A DNA stretch of 64,000 bases from Siphonodentalium dalli. Lineage: Eukaryota; Mollusca; Scaphopoda; Gadilida; Siphonodentaliidae. Below are positions 13,201-25,143 of the stretch, in pieces. Position numbers and translations under genes: made by a program. The DNA is taken from assembly GCA_032622095.1 (NCBI GenBank), contig CP136068.1, forward strand, positions 56,008,025 through 56,072,024, written 5' to 3'. How positions within the stretch are numbered: the first letter of the stretch is position 1; each line of letters begins with the position of its first letter. The notes under the pieces are model-generated. The model did no database searches. It was not told where the DNA came from and saw nothing but the letters and a program-made list of their open reading frames with translations.

Positions 13201-13645
13201 AATATGATACATAATTTACAATTATAAAAGGACATGTACCTCACAAGTTATGGTAATAAAATTGGTGTGTTTTCTTTGTAATATGATGAAGCATAATTAG
13301 ATTTTGTTCACATTAGTCATTTTTATTAATAAAAACCGAAACCGAAACCGAGACTCAACTCTTTTTCCACAACCGAAACCGAAACCGAGGCAAATTTTCA
13401 CAACCGCCCATCTCTATTCTAAACCGATCAACCGATCGATACGAAAAACTATACAGGTGAGGGGTGTGTCATCATAAACATGCACATAAAATTTGAACAT
13501 GATCCGATAAAAATTACTCAAGTAGTCGAATCGGATAGCAAGTGTCTACGAACGGACGGACAGACAGACAGACGGACGGACGAACGACGGATGGTTGATC
13601 GGACGTCGGCATTATGTGTACCATACATGGTATGGGTACACATAA
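10235..13645 (+). mobile_element. HINE-like element, family H, copy 1
   Basis: Begins AACGAGAGGCCGATCACG, a 5' block shared with 32067 and 41933. It continues with ATGTTTAACCCATACC, whose near reverse complement GGTATGGGTACACAT ends the element at about 13643. The core consists of diverged units with CTATACAGGTGAGG and ATCGATACCAAAA. It ends with a GACAGACGGACG microsatellite (13553-13590) and a hairpin around ACCATACATGGTATGG. A hAT element (12318-13416) interrupts the last core units. Confidence 0.75.
12318..13416 (+). mobile_element. Non-autonomous hAT element, twin copy 1
   Basis: Ends TAGAGATGGGCGGTT / AACCGCCCATCTCTA are flanked by an 8-bp duplication TTCTAAAC (12310-12317, 13417-13424). 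It is highly similar over its full length to 56089-57193. A start at 12437 opens a short frame that in the twin encodes half of a BED finger. Here a one-base deletion near 12502 shifts the frame. Repeated ACCGAAACCGAAACCGAG tracts lie just inside the right end. Confidence 0.92.
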
Positions 13646-15541
13646 AAATCAATTTTGTTTTAAATAAAAAAAAAAATTCAAATTTTTTTCTCGGCCTAAA
13701 CAGGCTACCCTGCGACTGCTGTTGCATCTTCAAGTTTATAACAACGATTTGCAGTTGTGCATGTACATGCTAACTCTAAAAATTGCACGTGATTTTAATT
13801 CCGATAATCCGTTTAGTGGTTGTATATTTAATCGTCGTGACGACCGCATGGATGTTTTAATATTTGTTTTCTCTCGACAATTCTCAGTTGAAATAAATAG
13901 TATCAGAAAAGACAGTTGATCGCCACATTAGTTATGATGGAACTTCATGGAAGTTCATAGAACGCTTCACAAAATCGTCTAATCATTGACATTAAATGCC
14001 TAATTGAGAATGCAACACACAGGTATGATTCGATTCGATATTCGATTCGATTTCGTCGACTCGATTCGATATTCGATTCGATCAAAATCTCCAATTCGCA
14101 GGACCCTAGTTCAACTGGATAGGTGGTGGTTAAGAATATAGTAGTGGAACAGCCAAGCCTGAATATAGTGTCTGATATTTGCAGAATGAGGTCCCTATAG
14201 GGTGAATTTAGTGAAACAATCCTGCAATATGGGCTAGCATCACCAAATTCACCCTATGGGGACCTCATTCTACTTAGGCCTCAACTGCTATGGGAGACAT
14301 GGGAACAGATTGAAGTTGTCCAGTTAATTGGTGATGTGCACCCATTGGGCACCTCAATTATCCATTTTATCTTCTGCAAATTAGGGAATTAGATTATAAA
14401 CTGAACAGAAGGGAAAAAGTAAGTAGAAATGTCAATTTAAGACCCTGTATACTTCCCTGAAGATGAGGCCTAAGCAGAATGAGGTCTCTGGAGAGTGTAT
14501 TTGGTGATGCTAGCCTACTGTGCAGAGTAGCATCACTAAATTCACCCTCTGTGGACCTCATTCTGCAAATGTCAGACATACAGCATTTTGTTTTGATATG
14601 ATGTTAATGACACACACAGGGCATGAATGTTTACACCTACCTGTCAGCCAGCTAGATAACATCTGAATTGATGACTGTGTTATTAACTCTTTCTGTCTGG
14701 GGCTAATACCATACTCTATGGATGTTACAATGGTGTTAGTTTTTCTAATTCAATTTTTCTTGACTGCAGTGGGTGCAGAGGCGGCGCAGATTGGGGGGGG
14801 GGGGGGGTGGTAGTGGGGACAGGGGTGTGGAGGGGTGAGGAGGGGAAGGGGTGGAATGGGGTGTTTTGTGTCTAATAAAATACACAAAATCAGGGGTTAA
14901 AATGAAAAAAATATTTTTGTATTACTCATTTTAAATTTAGATTTTACTTTTGTTTAATTGAGTAAGGATTTAAATTTAAATGTTTTTTTTTATTATTTTT
15001 TTTTAAAGTTATGTTCCTGACACGGCCCCTATTTGACACACTGACCCCATTTGAGCAAATCTGAACCCCAGTCACCCAAGGACCCACCATACAAAATATT
15101 AGCTAAATCCGCCCAATGATTCTGGAGAAGAAGTCGTTCTAATAATTTCTAGGGAGAATAGAGTTACTTATGTCCCTGGTTCTGCCCCTATTTGACCCAG
15201 TGACCCCATTTAAACAAATCTGACCCCAAGTCACACAAGGACCTTCCATACCAAATATAAGCTAAATAGGCCTGATGGTTCTTGAAAAGAAGTTGTTTTA
15301 AGAATTACTATGGTGGGAAAGAGTTATGGCCCTAGCTTCGCAACTTTTGACTCGGTGACCTTATTTTAACAAATCGGAGTCTGAGTCAACCAGGGAACAT
15401 CCACACCAAATATGAACCCATTTGGCCTTAGGGTACTGGAGAAGAAGATGATTCTTGACGGACGGACAGACGGGCGGTACGACGGACAGACGGCTCGACG
15501 GACAAGGAGTGATGACTATAGCTCCACCGGAGACTTCGTCA

Positions 15542-15749
15542 GTCTGACGTACTCCACCATTCAAAATTTTGAATCCATAAGAATCGGAAGCTTCACTATG
15601 ATATAGAATACTCGAAGTTTCGCTGGGCCCTAGTGAGAAGAGACCTTCTATTTTTGATTTGTTTATTAACAATACAAGTAGTATTATTTTATTCTTAAAT
15701 TAATAAATTGCATAATCTTTTAATGTTAGGCTATTAAAAGTTAACGCCC
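15542..15749. other. Short unassigned stretch between repeats
   Basis: Follows the truncated P end. No structure recognised. Confidence 0.4.
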
Positions 15750-16133
15750 GCATCTATATACATGTTGCACATCTCCAATATGTGAGTAACAATAGTCTGA
15801 AGTTTCAAATATCTACAATCAAAACTGTAGGAGGAGTTGATTACATCATGAAGGTACCCTCATACAGAAAATTATAAAAAATGTTGAAATTTTCTAAGTC
15901 GAAAAGGGTTAATAACTTTGTAAAAAAATAATTTGTCTGTCATCTATATACATGTTGCGTATCTTCAATATATGGGCAACAATATTCTGAAGTTTCAAAT
16001 CTCTAGGATGAAAACTGTAGGAGGAGTTGATTACACCATGAAGGTATTCAAATGTGTGACGGACGGACGGACGGGCAGGCGGACAAACGGGCGGTCGAAT
16101 GGACGCAGCCTGTTTTTCGGGGGACAAAAAAAA
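15750..16133 (+). mobile_element. HINE-like element, family A, copy 2 (5'-truncated)
   Basis: Two core units carry CTGTAGGAGGAGTTGATTAC (about 15823 and 16014). A GACGGACGGACG microsatellite (16059-16090) and the 3' terminus TTCGGGGGACAAAAAAA (16115-16132) follow. The 5' CCCCCGAC block is absent. Confidence 0.65.
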
Positions 16134-16655
16134 TTTCCCCCTCCATACGCTGGTGATAGGGACTTATTTTTGGATCACCAGTCACATTTTTAAGAGCACC
16201 GGTTATATTTACTTCCGGTGACAAAAGCACGTGCTCTGATATTATCGTTTGTCTATTTTCTTCAATTTTGGACTAATTAAAATGGGAAAATGAGTTTTTT
16301 TTCGGTGTACATTACGACAGGGAACACAGTTATCATGCAGTGGAGTGTATATGGAGGATTAACCGAAGGAACATCTGTTGGTGAACTTTATGAGACAATA
16401 CAATGCAATTGAATAAATGATGATTTTGGCGAAATCCCGAAAATTCCAAACGATTTGAAAGACATTAAACCGAAATGTTATATCGGAAACTCGAGTAGTT
16501 TCAATGGGCAAAAAGTGTTTCCTGGTGCCAAAATATGTGATCAAATAGAAAAACAAGAGGTGGCATCAGAGATGCTGTGTCTCGTTTTCGGTGGCTTACC
16601 GCCGGTGGCTACCGCCAATTGGTGTGCATCAGTATCGGTAGACTAATTAATAGGT
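16134..16655. other. Unassigned DNA
   Basis: No repeat or exon recognised, apart from a short CACCGG...CCGGTG inverted repeat at 16199-16220. The 5' end of the G array may lie here but could not be placed. Confidence 0.4.
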
Positions 16656-17149
16656 AAAATCGAAAAATGACTAATTAAGGGCCATAACTCCATAAAATTT
16701 TATCGGGCCAGGCTGGTTTTCGAACTCGTCCGAAATATTCTTGGCAACTATGTCTATTCCAAATTTTAAACAAATCGGAGGACGTTTGTTGAAGTTATCG
16801 CGCTAACGAGCTAAAAATTCACAAAAAATGACTAATTAAGGGCCATAACTCTATCAAATTTTATTGGGCCAGGCTTGTTTTCGAACTCGTCCAGGATATT
16901 ATTGGAAGACACTTATATACCAAATTTTAGTTGAATCGGATGATGTTTGTTGAAGTTATTGCGCTAACGAGCTCAAAATTCGTACAAAATGACTACTTAA
17001 GGACCATAACTCTATAAAATTTTATCGGACCGGGCCGGTTTTCTAACTCGTCCGAGGTATTCTTGGGAGACACCTATATATCAAAATTTCAATCAAATAG
17101 GATGATGTTTGTTAAATTATCGCCATAACGAGCTGAAAATTTGTGAAAT
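16656..17149 (+). repeat. HINE-like core array, family G, left part
   Basis: Three units of about 160 bp share ATGACTAATTAAGGGCCATA and AAGTTATCGCGCTAACGAGC. The array is cut at 17149 by the F element and resumes at 24692 with the same unit phase. Confidence 0.75.
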
Positions 17150-20100
17150 GAAAGTGTCAATGACACTGTAGCTCAACTTGGAAAGGGAATAATTTAATGT
17201 ATTACAGTCAATGGAGCGATTAGGAATGTGGAAAGTTGAATGTCTAATACTAGTTTATAGACATGAAGAGACCCCAAAATGACTCGTTCCCATCTACATG
17301 TCATTATTAACATTCATGACAAATTTCATGATGATCAGACCTGTGGCCCATGCTAATTGATTAAATTTTGAAATCCAAGATGGCCACTGGCAGCCATGTT
17401 TTTTGTCCGAATGACTCGTTCCCATTTACATTCCAATTTCAACAGCCATGACAAATTTTATGATGATCAGACTAAAGGTACGACCTGTAGCCCGTGCTAA
17501 AGGATTTAGTCATACAAAGAGTAAAATCAAAGATGGCTGCTGGCGGCCATGTTTTTTGGCCGAATGACCCCAAAATGACTCGTTCCCATCTACATGTCAA
17601 TATTATCATCCATGACAAATTTCATGATGATCAGACGAACAGTACGACCTGTGGCCCGTGCTAATGGATTAAATCTTGAAATGCAAGATGGCCGCTGGCG
17701 GCCATGTTTTTTGTCCGAATGACCCCAAAATGACTCGTTCGTTCCCATCTACATTCCAATTTCAACATCCATGACAAATTTTATGATGATCAGACTAAAG
17801 GTACGACCTGTAGCCCGTGCTAAAGGATTTAGTCATACAAAGAGTAAAATCAAAGATGGCTGCTGGCGGCCATGTGTTTTGTCCGAATGACCCCAAAATG
17901 ACTCGTTCCCATCTACATTCCAATTTCAACAGCCATGACAAATTTTTATGATGATCAGACTAAAGGTACGACCTGTAGCCCGTGCTAAAGGATTTAGTCA
18001 TACAAAGAGTAAAATCAAAGATGGCTGCTGGCGGCCATGTTTTTTGTCCGAATGACCCCAAAATGACTCGTTCCCATCTACATTCCAATTTCAACAGCCA
18101 TGACAAATTTTATGATGATCAGACTAAAAGTAGGACATGTAGCCCGTGCTAAAGGATTTAGTCATACAAAGAGTAAAATCCAAGATGGCTGCTGGCGACC
18201 ATGTTTTTTGGCCGAATGACCCCAAAATTACTCTTTCCCATCTACATGTCATTGTTAATATCAATGACAAATTTTATGATGATCAGACTAAAAGTACGAG
18301 CTGCAGCCCGTGCTAAAGAATTTAGTCATACAAAGAGTAAAATCCAAGATGGCTGCTGGTGGCCATGTTTTTTGGCCGAATGACCCCAAAATTACTCATT
18401 CCCATCTACATGTCAATATTATCATCCATGACAAATTTCATGACGATCAGACGAACAGTACGACCTGTGGCCGGTGCTAATGGATTAAATTTTGAAATCC
18501 AAGATGGCCACTGGCGGCCATGTTTTTTGTCCGAATGACCCCAAAATGACTCGTTCCCATCTACATTCCAATTTCAACAGTCATGACAAATTTTATGATG
18601 ATCAGACAAAAGGTACGACCTGTAGCCTGTGCTAAAGGATTTAGTCATACAAAGAGTAAAATCCAAGATGGCTGCTGGTGGCCATGTTTTTTGGCCGAAT
18701 GACCCCAAAATGACTCGTTCCCATCTACATTCCAATTTCAACAGCCATGACAAATTTTATGATGATCAGACTAAAGGTACGACCTGTAGCCCGTGCTAAA
18801 GGATTTAGTCATACAAAGAGTAAAATCAAAGATGGCTGCTGGCGGCCATGTTTTTTGGCCGAATGAAATATTATCATCCATGACAAATTTCATGATGATC
18901 AGACGAACAGTACGACCTGTGGCCCGTGCTAATGGATTAAATCTTGAAATCCAAGATGGATGACCCCAAAATGACTCGTTCCCATCTACATTCCAATTTC
19001 AACATCCATGACAAATTTTATGATGATCAGACTAAAGGTACGACCTGTAGCCCGTGCTAAAGGATTTAGTCATACAAAGAGTAAAATCAAAGATGGCTGC
19101 TGGCGGCCATGTGTTTTGTCCGAATGACCCCAAAATGACTCGTTCCCATCTACATTCCAATTTCAACAGCCATGACAAATTTTATGATGATCAGACTAAA
19201 AGTAGGACCTGTAGCCCGTGCTAAAGGATTTAGTCATACAAAGAGTAAAATCAAAGATGGCTGCTGGCGACCATGTTTTTTGGCCGAATGACCCCAAAAT
19301 TACTCTTTCCCATCTACATGTCATGGTTAATATCCATGACAAATTTTATGATGATCAGACTAAAAGTACGAGCTGCAGCCCGTGCTAAAGAATTTAGTCA
19401 TACAAAGAGTAAAATCCAAGATGGCTGCTGGTGGCCATGTTTTTTGGCCGAATGACCCCAAAATTATTCATTCCCATCTACATGTCAATATTATCATCCA
19501 TGACAAATTTCATGACGATCAGACGAACAGTACGACCTGTGGCCGGTGCTAATGGATTAAATTTTGAAATCCAAGATGGCCACTGGCGGCCATGTTTTTT
19601 GTCCGAATGACCCCAAAATGACTCGTTCCCATCTACATTCCAATTTCAACAGTCATGACAAATTTTATGATGATCAGACTAAAGGTACGACCTGTAGCCC
19701 GTGCTAAAGGATTTAGTCATACAAAGAGTAAAATCCAAGATGGCTGCTGGCGGCCATTTTTTTTGGCCGAATGACCCCAAAATGACTCGTTCCCATGTAC
19801 ATGTCTTTATTAACATTCATGACAAATTTTATGATGATCAGACTAAAAGTACGACCTGTAGCCCGTGCTAAAGAATTTAGTCATACAAAGAGTAAACTAC
19901 AAGATGGCTGCTGGCGGCCATGTTTTTGGGCCGAATAACCCCAAAATTACTCGTTCCCATCTACATGTCAATATTAACATCCATGACAAATTTCATGATG
20001 ATCAGACAAACAGTACGGCCTGTAGCCCGTGCTAATGGATTGAATTTTGAAATCCAAGATGGCCACTGGCGGCCATGTTTTTTTTCCGAATGACCCCAAA

Positions 20101-21385
20101 ATTAATCATTCTGGTCTAAATGTTGATGTCAACAGCTATGACAAATTTCATAATGATCCGACAAAAGGTACGACCTGTAGCCTGCATTGTTGACGCCTTA
20201 GGGGTCATCTCAAAACTACTATCGGGATCCCGATAGATTTCCCGATAGGATACCGATAGTTATATATACAGTTATCGGGAAATTATCGGGAAATGACGCA
20301 ACGTTTTTCGGGAAATTATCGGAATATTTACATAGTCTATTGGGATTCTATCGGAGTTTACTTTCATTTCGGAGTATCATATTCCGAAAACAACGCATGT
20401 TGTTCGGAAAGTTTCTGTATCGGGATTACTCCGGACTTTTATCGCGATTTTATGTTTTATAGGCCTATCTTTATTATTGATTTAATAGTTTCCTAATATG
20501 AGAAATCGTTAGTATAAAGTTTTAAAGTATCAGGGGACACGTGTCGTAGAACTATTATATGTTATACTGTGGTGATCAGTGGGTGCTACGTACAATATCG
20601 GTATTTTACATGGACAATACACCCCACCCATCGGGAAATCTTCAAAATCAATAAATAAATTCACGGGGAGCATACCCAAATATGTATAGTAGGCCTTAAT
20701 GCAAGCGGCTACTTTCACTTTCTAAAAATAGAACAGATCCATCAATTGATTAAATTCTAAGATTGATTTCGGCGTTGCGGCTACTATCTTCAAAGCTTAA
20801 TTGTGTTTGTAATATGTTTAAATACATCCGACTTTTAAATATGGAGGAAATAAAGAAATACATATATTATGGCAAATGTAAAAGATTTGTATTTAATCGC
20901 GAATCGCCGACGACACAATTAATGCATGCACAATCGAGTGCAGTCTTAACACGAGATGTCGTATGTTCTATTTTTAGCCCGATTCCCGGAATTGGGGTCA
21001 TCAATATTTACGTTTCTGGGAACAACACACGTGGCATTGCAGAGTAATACGTCTCGAAGATTTCACACAGTGAACGGATTTATAAAACAATTTCAAACAT
21101 GGGACAACTCAAGCTTAAAAAAAATATCGGGCCTGTGTACACGTAGGCCTATATTCCGAATATACATAGCCTAGGCGAAATTTATATCGGAATATGTGCG
21201 ATGTCCATACAGCATTATTACAGCTTTATAACGCAATCATGGCAATTGCATTTTTGTTTACCGGCACATGCATGGAAACAACAAATCTCGCCAGTAGACA
21301 GCCGTAGAAAGAAAAATATATATCCACAGTGGGTTTAACTTTAGCCTAAGCAGGAAATTTTGCTGTTATGCCTACATTCTGCATG

Positions 21386-21400
21386 GGGGGGGGGGGGGGG
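21386..21400. repeat. Poly-G run
   Basis: A G homopolymer of about 14-15 bases inside the Harbinger-like element. A shorter one follows near 21489. Confidence 0.9.
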
Positions 21401-22805
21401 TAAATCGATCATGCACGCCATGAATATCTACTCGGTTCTCTACCCTTTAGTCAAGAGTAGGCTATAGAAATTCGAAACATGACATATGGGGGGGGGGGTG
21501 TCCTGATGTACATGTAAAGTTTTAGCAACATTTAGCAGAAATATTCCATACTTTTTCATGAATCGTAATATGGTAAATAAAGAGCGTGTGAAAATATGAA
21601 TGGAAAATTCCATGCAAATCTGCAGTGCAAAGGTTATAAATACGCGAAGTAATCATAACATTTAACTGACAATTAAATGTGTGCATGGGCTGCTTTTCAT
21701 ATTCTACATTAATTTCGTTTTCTGTAATTACTACTAATTATAATGCTGCATTGATTATTTCGATAAGTTGAACATAGCCTAATTATGTTGACAGTGTCGA
21801 ATTTCACGATTGCATCAAGGTCAAGGTAACACGATGCGATTTATTTGTAGTAGGCCTGCTCCTATATTTCGTCATTTTTTTCTTTCAAAAAGATGTCTTG
21901 CTAACTTTTATTTAGTTTACTTTCAATATTAACCATTTACCCAACAGTAATATTACCTCCAGCCAACAGAACTTTCTGGTGACGTCAAAGTTTTTGGGGA
22001 AAAACATGTATTATTACTAAATGTTATGTGGCTCCTGATTTATGAAATTATGTTCATCTGTATGGATGGGGACTGGGAGTAAAAAAAAATTCAGAGTTGT
22101 GAATCCCCCTCCCCAAGCATGAGATAGTATGGTGAATATTTAGTAGGTTTTATATTTATATTTTATAACAATAAATGTAATAAACAAACGAAAGGTAAGA
22201 TCAATGTGACTTTCAGTTTCAATTTCTCTGTCGGAAAACCATATCACGAAATTGAGTGATTTATTAATGTTTTAAGCCATGGCTACGTGGTGAAATGAAA
22301 CATAAAATAAATCATCAAGTGGCCTATCAACTCTTGGATAGTTACGTGTAAATTCAGTTACAATTGACTGCATTATTAGTCCAAACTAGTCAACATTGTG
22401 CCATCGATTACAACGCACGTGTTTTTTTGTTTACTTCAATTTACAACGCACCGGTTTTTGACCTTGACATTGCAGTCAATACATTCGCACCGCACATATC
22501 TTGTGCAATTAATAAATTAAACAATTCTTTCGTGCCTACATTGTATCTTACGATCGAGAAAGTGCTTTCTCTTAGTGAAAGTTTGAGCAATCATATTCAA
22601 TATAAAATGACAAGACAGTTCCGATAAGTAATTCGTGGTAATGCAGCACTATTCGGAATTGATTTGCGCACTTTCAATTTAAAAATAGCCGCGTTTGTCT
22701 CGTGAACTCTTGTGTTCAAATAAAAGTAACTAATGTTATACAATGTCATTTCTTTGATTTTTCACATCATGATATGGCCAATTTACTTGAGTATTTGGCA
22801 GTGTT

Positions 22806-23760
22806 AATGCGCGGAGAATAATAATTTTATTAATCAAACGAGAGAACAAAACGGCCGATCGATGCACATTTGTGTTTTATACAGTATTTTATTATTGTTG
22901 CGCTGACGTCGGCAAGGTTCCGATGTGTTTTCATCGTCATCAGCTGATCAATAAGTTCAATGGAAACACTCGATAAATGGTCAATTGATACTAACACTAA
23001 ATCTAAGATATATTATGTTTGAATTTGCAATGAATGTCATTTATTTATTACCGAATGACTAATAGTTACAGCCATGATAGATGACAGTCCCCATTGTGCG
23101 CCCCACATTCCAACACCACGTGTTCGCAGGTACAAATTTCTGCGCTCGTTATCAGTGGGCGTTTCTTGATCTTTTTTGGCGGGAGTGTTTTTTAAATAAA
23201 CCATTTGGATTGAATCGTGTGTCCATTCCTTTGTATTTTTAGATTACATTGTGGAGAATATACTCAAGATTATGTAATTGTCAATGCGCGCAGAATAATA
23301 ATGTTATTAATCAAACGAGAGAACAAAACGGCCGATGCACATTACATTTGTGCTACAGTATTTTATCATTGCTGCTATGACGTCGACAAGGTTCCGAGAT
23401 TTTTTCATCGTCATCAGCTGATCAATAAGTTCAATGACAACATTCGATAAATGGTCAATTGATACTAATACTAAATCTAAGATATATTCTGTTTGAATTT
23501 GCAATGAATGTCATTTATGAATTACCGAATGGGTAATAGATATAGCCATGATAAATGAGTCCCCATTGTGCGCCCCAATTTCCAACAACACGTGTTTACT
23601 GTTGGTACATATTTTTTGCGCACGTCATCAGTGGGGGTTTCTTAGCGGGAGTGTTTTTTAAATAAACAATTTTGATTGAATCATGTGTCCATTCCTTTGT
23701 ATTTTTCGATTATAGTGTGGAGAATATACTCAAGATTATGTATTTGTCAATGCGCTTTCA
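22806..23760. repeat. 478-bp tandem dimer
   Basis: Two successive copies (about 22806-23283 and 23284-23754) share AGAATAATAATnTTATTAATC, CATCGTCATCAGCTGATCAA and GTGTCCATTCCTTTGTATTT, with scattered substitutions and small indels. A third copy starts at 23754 with CAATGCG but is cut short. Confidence 0.85.
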
Positions 23761-24691
23761 CAACATAATTTATTTGGGTACTAATCCAGGCAATCCCCGT
23801 GCCCACAATATTGGGCTGAATTGGCGTGATGTTGGGACGTGTAACTGAAGAGAAAATCGAAAATGTTGTCGAACTTTTCGATCAAAACTTTATTTAATTC
23901 TCAAAATTGCTCACTGAGTGTATTAAAATAAAATATTATTCATATGATCTTGTGATGAATGAGGGAAAAAATCAAATCAAATGACAGTTTTATATGAGAA
24001 CATTTCTATGGCCAAAAGAGTTTTATCAAATATATATTTCAATTTTTTATCACGTTCACTTTGGAACAGTCTATTGCTAGTGTTGAAGGGATAATACCTG
24101 TATGAAACCATTTCTTTTTATGTTTCCTTCAGAGCGTTTCTAGGAGATATGTGCTGTATGAATAATATGCAAAAAGAATTCAATGGACAATTTAATAACT
24201 TGGAATCAAAACTTGAAACGTGTAGAGTTTTAATTATTTTAAACAAGCTTCCACCCCAATAAAAATATGCTTACGAAGGAGGCTGTGGACGAATCCAAAA
24301 GTAATGACAACAAATAGAACCGGAAACATAAACAAACATGCTCGATTCGTCGATTATCAAAACAGACATAGGCCTAATTGTTCTTGACTTGGAATAAATG
24401 GGTGAATTATCGGAAAGTTGGTAATACGCTACGTTACTTTCGGAAAGTTTTCGGGAAATCAGCGCGTTATCGGAATATTTAAATGCGGTATCGGAATATT
24501 TTCGGGAAATGGTGACCGCTCTATCGGAATCTATCGGGAAATTTAGAAGATAGTTTTGATTTATCGGAATCCTATCGGGATATCTATCGGGATCCCGATA
24601 GTAGTTTTGAGATGACCCCTTACGTACACACGTACGACGGACGACAAAGCCATGGCAATAGCTCAAACTTTACAAAGTAAAGTTGAGCTAA

Positions 24692-25042
24692 AAATGACTA
24701 ATTAAGGGCCATAACTCTATAAAATTTTATCGGACCTGGCCGGTTTTCGAACTTGTCCGAGATATTCTTGGGAGACACCTATATACCAAATTTCAATCAA
24801 ATCGGATAACGTTTGTTGAAGTTATCGCGCTAACAAGCTGAAAATTCAAAGGGCCATAACTCTGTAATAAATGTGCGGACGAACCCGATTTTTTGTCTGC
24901 AGCTTACGTGCATGGATATGTATTTTTTTAAATCCGTCAATAAACGGTTGAGTTATAAGCAAAACACGTCGCCCCCAGCTGCCCGCCCGTCCGCCGTCCC
25001 TCATCAAACTATAAGTCGAGTTTTGGAAAAAAACTCGACTAA
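24692..25042 (+). repeat. Family G core array, right part and 3' end
   Basis: Resumes with AAATGACTAATTAAGGGCC and ends in a hairpin AGTCGAGTTTT...AAAACTCGACT followed by AATAAA (25012-25042). The CTAA next to the 3' hairpin resembles the CTRR end of Helitron-type elements. Confidence 0.65.
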
Positions 25043-25143
25043 TAAAAATGAAGTTATTCACAAATACTTTCTTCTTCTTGAAGTTCCTCCCAATGAATTC
25101 AACCAATTATCAGAGCTGTCACTTTGACACCACATGCACAGAA

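Larger units (their letters stand above)
7936..14108. mobile_element. hAT element, 6.2 kb, decayed and carrying nested insertions
   Basis: Fifteen-bp terminal inverted repeats TAGGGTCCTGCGAAT / ATTCGCAGGACCCTA are flanked by an 8-bp duplication GTTCAACT (7928-7935 and 14109-14116). The empty site exists in the P copy at 48275-48282 (GTACAACT) and in the duplicated unit near 7437. ATTCGATATTCGAT-type subterminal repeats lie inside both ends. The interior holds a BED zinc-finger relic (8650-8770), an H-family element (10235-13645) and a second hAT (12318-13416) inside that. No full transposase remains. Confidence 0.88.
4820..15541 (+). mobile_element. HINE-like element, family P, copy 1, broken up by two hAT insertions
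   Basis: Starts with AACAAGACAG and GGTCGCTCACC, as in the copies at 30499 and 46865. It continues collinearly with 46865-49690 through hairpins, imperfect core units containing GACCCCATTTGAACAAATCTGA-like motifs, and a GACG microsatellite at 15455-15505. The 3' end stops at GGAGACTTCGTC, without the terminal GGTGAGCTAAAAA of the other copies, so it is truncated. Two hAT elements (5641-6837 and 7936-14108) interrupt it. A segment of about 485 bp (from 7341) is also tandemly duplicated relative to copy 3. Confidence 0.7.
20201..24619. mobile_element. PIF/Harbinger-like DNA transposon, non-autonomous, 4.4 kb
   Basis: Long terminal inverted repeats of about 58 bp start GGGGTCATCTCAAAACTACT and contain ATCGGGATCCCGAT. 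A 3-bp TTA is duplicated at 20198-20200 and 24620-24622. The uninterrupted host sequence is seen in the second F copy near 29418 (GACGCCTTACGCACAC). Clusters of ATCGGGAAAT/ATCGGAAT lie within about 200 bp of both ends. TTA duplication with GGG-starting ends fits PIF/Harbinger. I found no transposase or Myb-like frame. Confidence 0.8.
17150..24691 (+). mobile_element. HINE-like element, family F, copy 1, inserted in G and split by a Harbinger-like element
   Basis: Starts GAAAGTGTCAATGACACTG with TAGCTCAACTT. The 3' end is AAAGTTGAGCTAA, with a hairpin AGCTCAAACTTTAC/GTAAAGTTGAGCT (24660-24689), and its last bases are the reverse complement of the 5' motif. The core (17280-20190) has about 18 units of about 164 bp alternating two subtypes: one with TTTAGTCATACAAAGAGTAA, the other with GGATTAAATTTTGAAATCC. 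Repeated short open frames are products of the repeat. A 4.4-kb element is inserted at 20201-24619, and the ACGACGGACG tail follows at 24628. Confidence 0.78.

Noticed and set aside
13335-13395. ACCGAAACCGAAACCGAG tracts, thought at first to be telomere-like
   Set aside because: Only a few units, and they lie at the inner end of a hAT element in both twin copies.
13553-13590. GACG/GACA microsatellites as independent features
   Set aside because: They always occur just before the 3' ends of HINE-like elements and are listed as parts of those.
18201-19455. Identical 60-codon frames (MFFGRMTPKLL...) at 18201, 19273 and relatives at 28665
   Set aside because: They recur with the F-array period, shift frame between units, and resemble no protein. 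This is repeat, not gene.
17280-20190. CRISPR-like regular array
   Set aside because: Units of about 164 bp are continuous without unique spacers, and the context is a metazoan nuclear genome.
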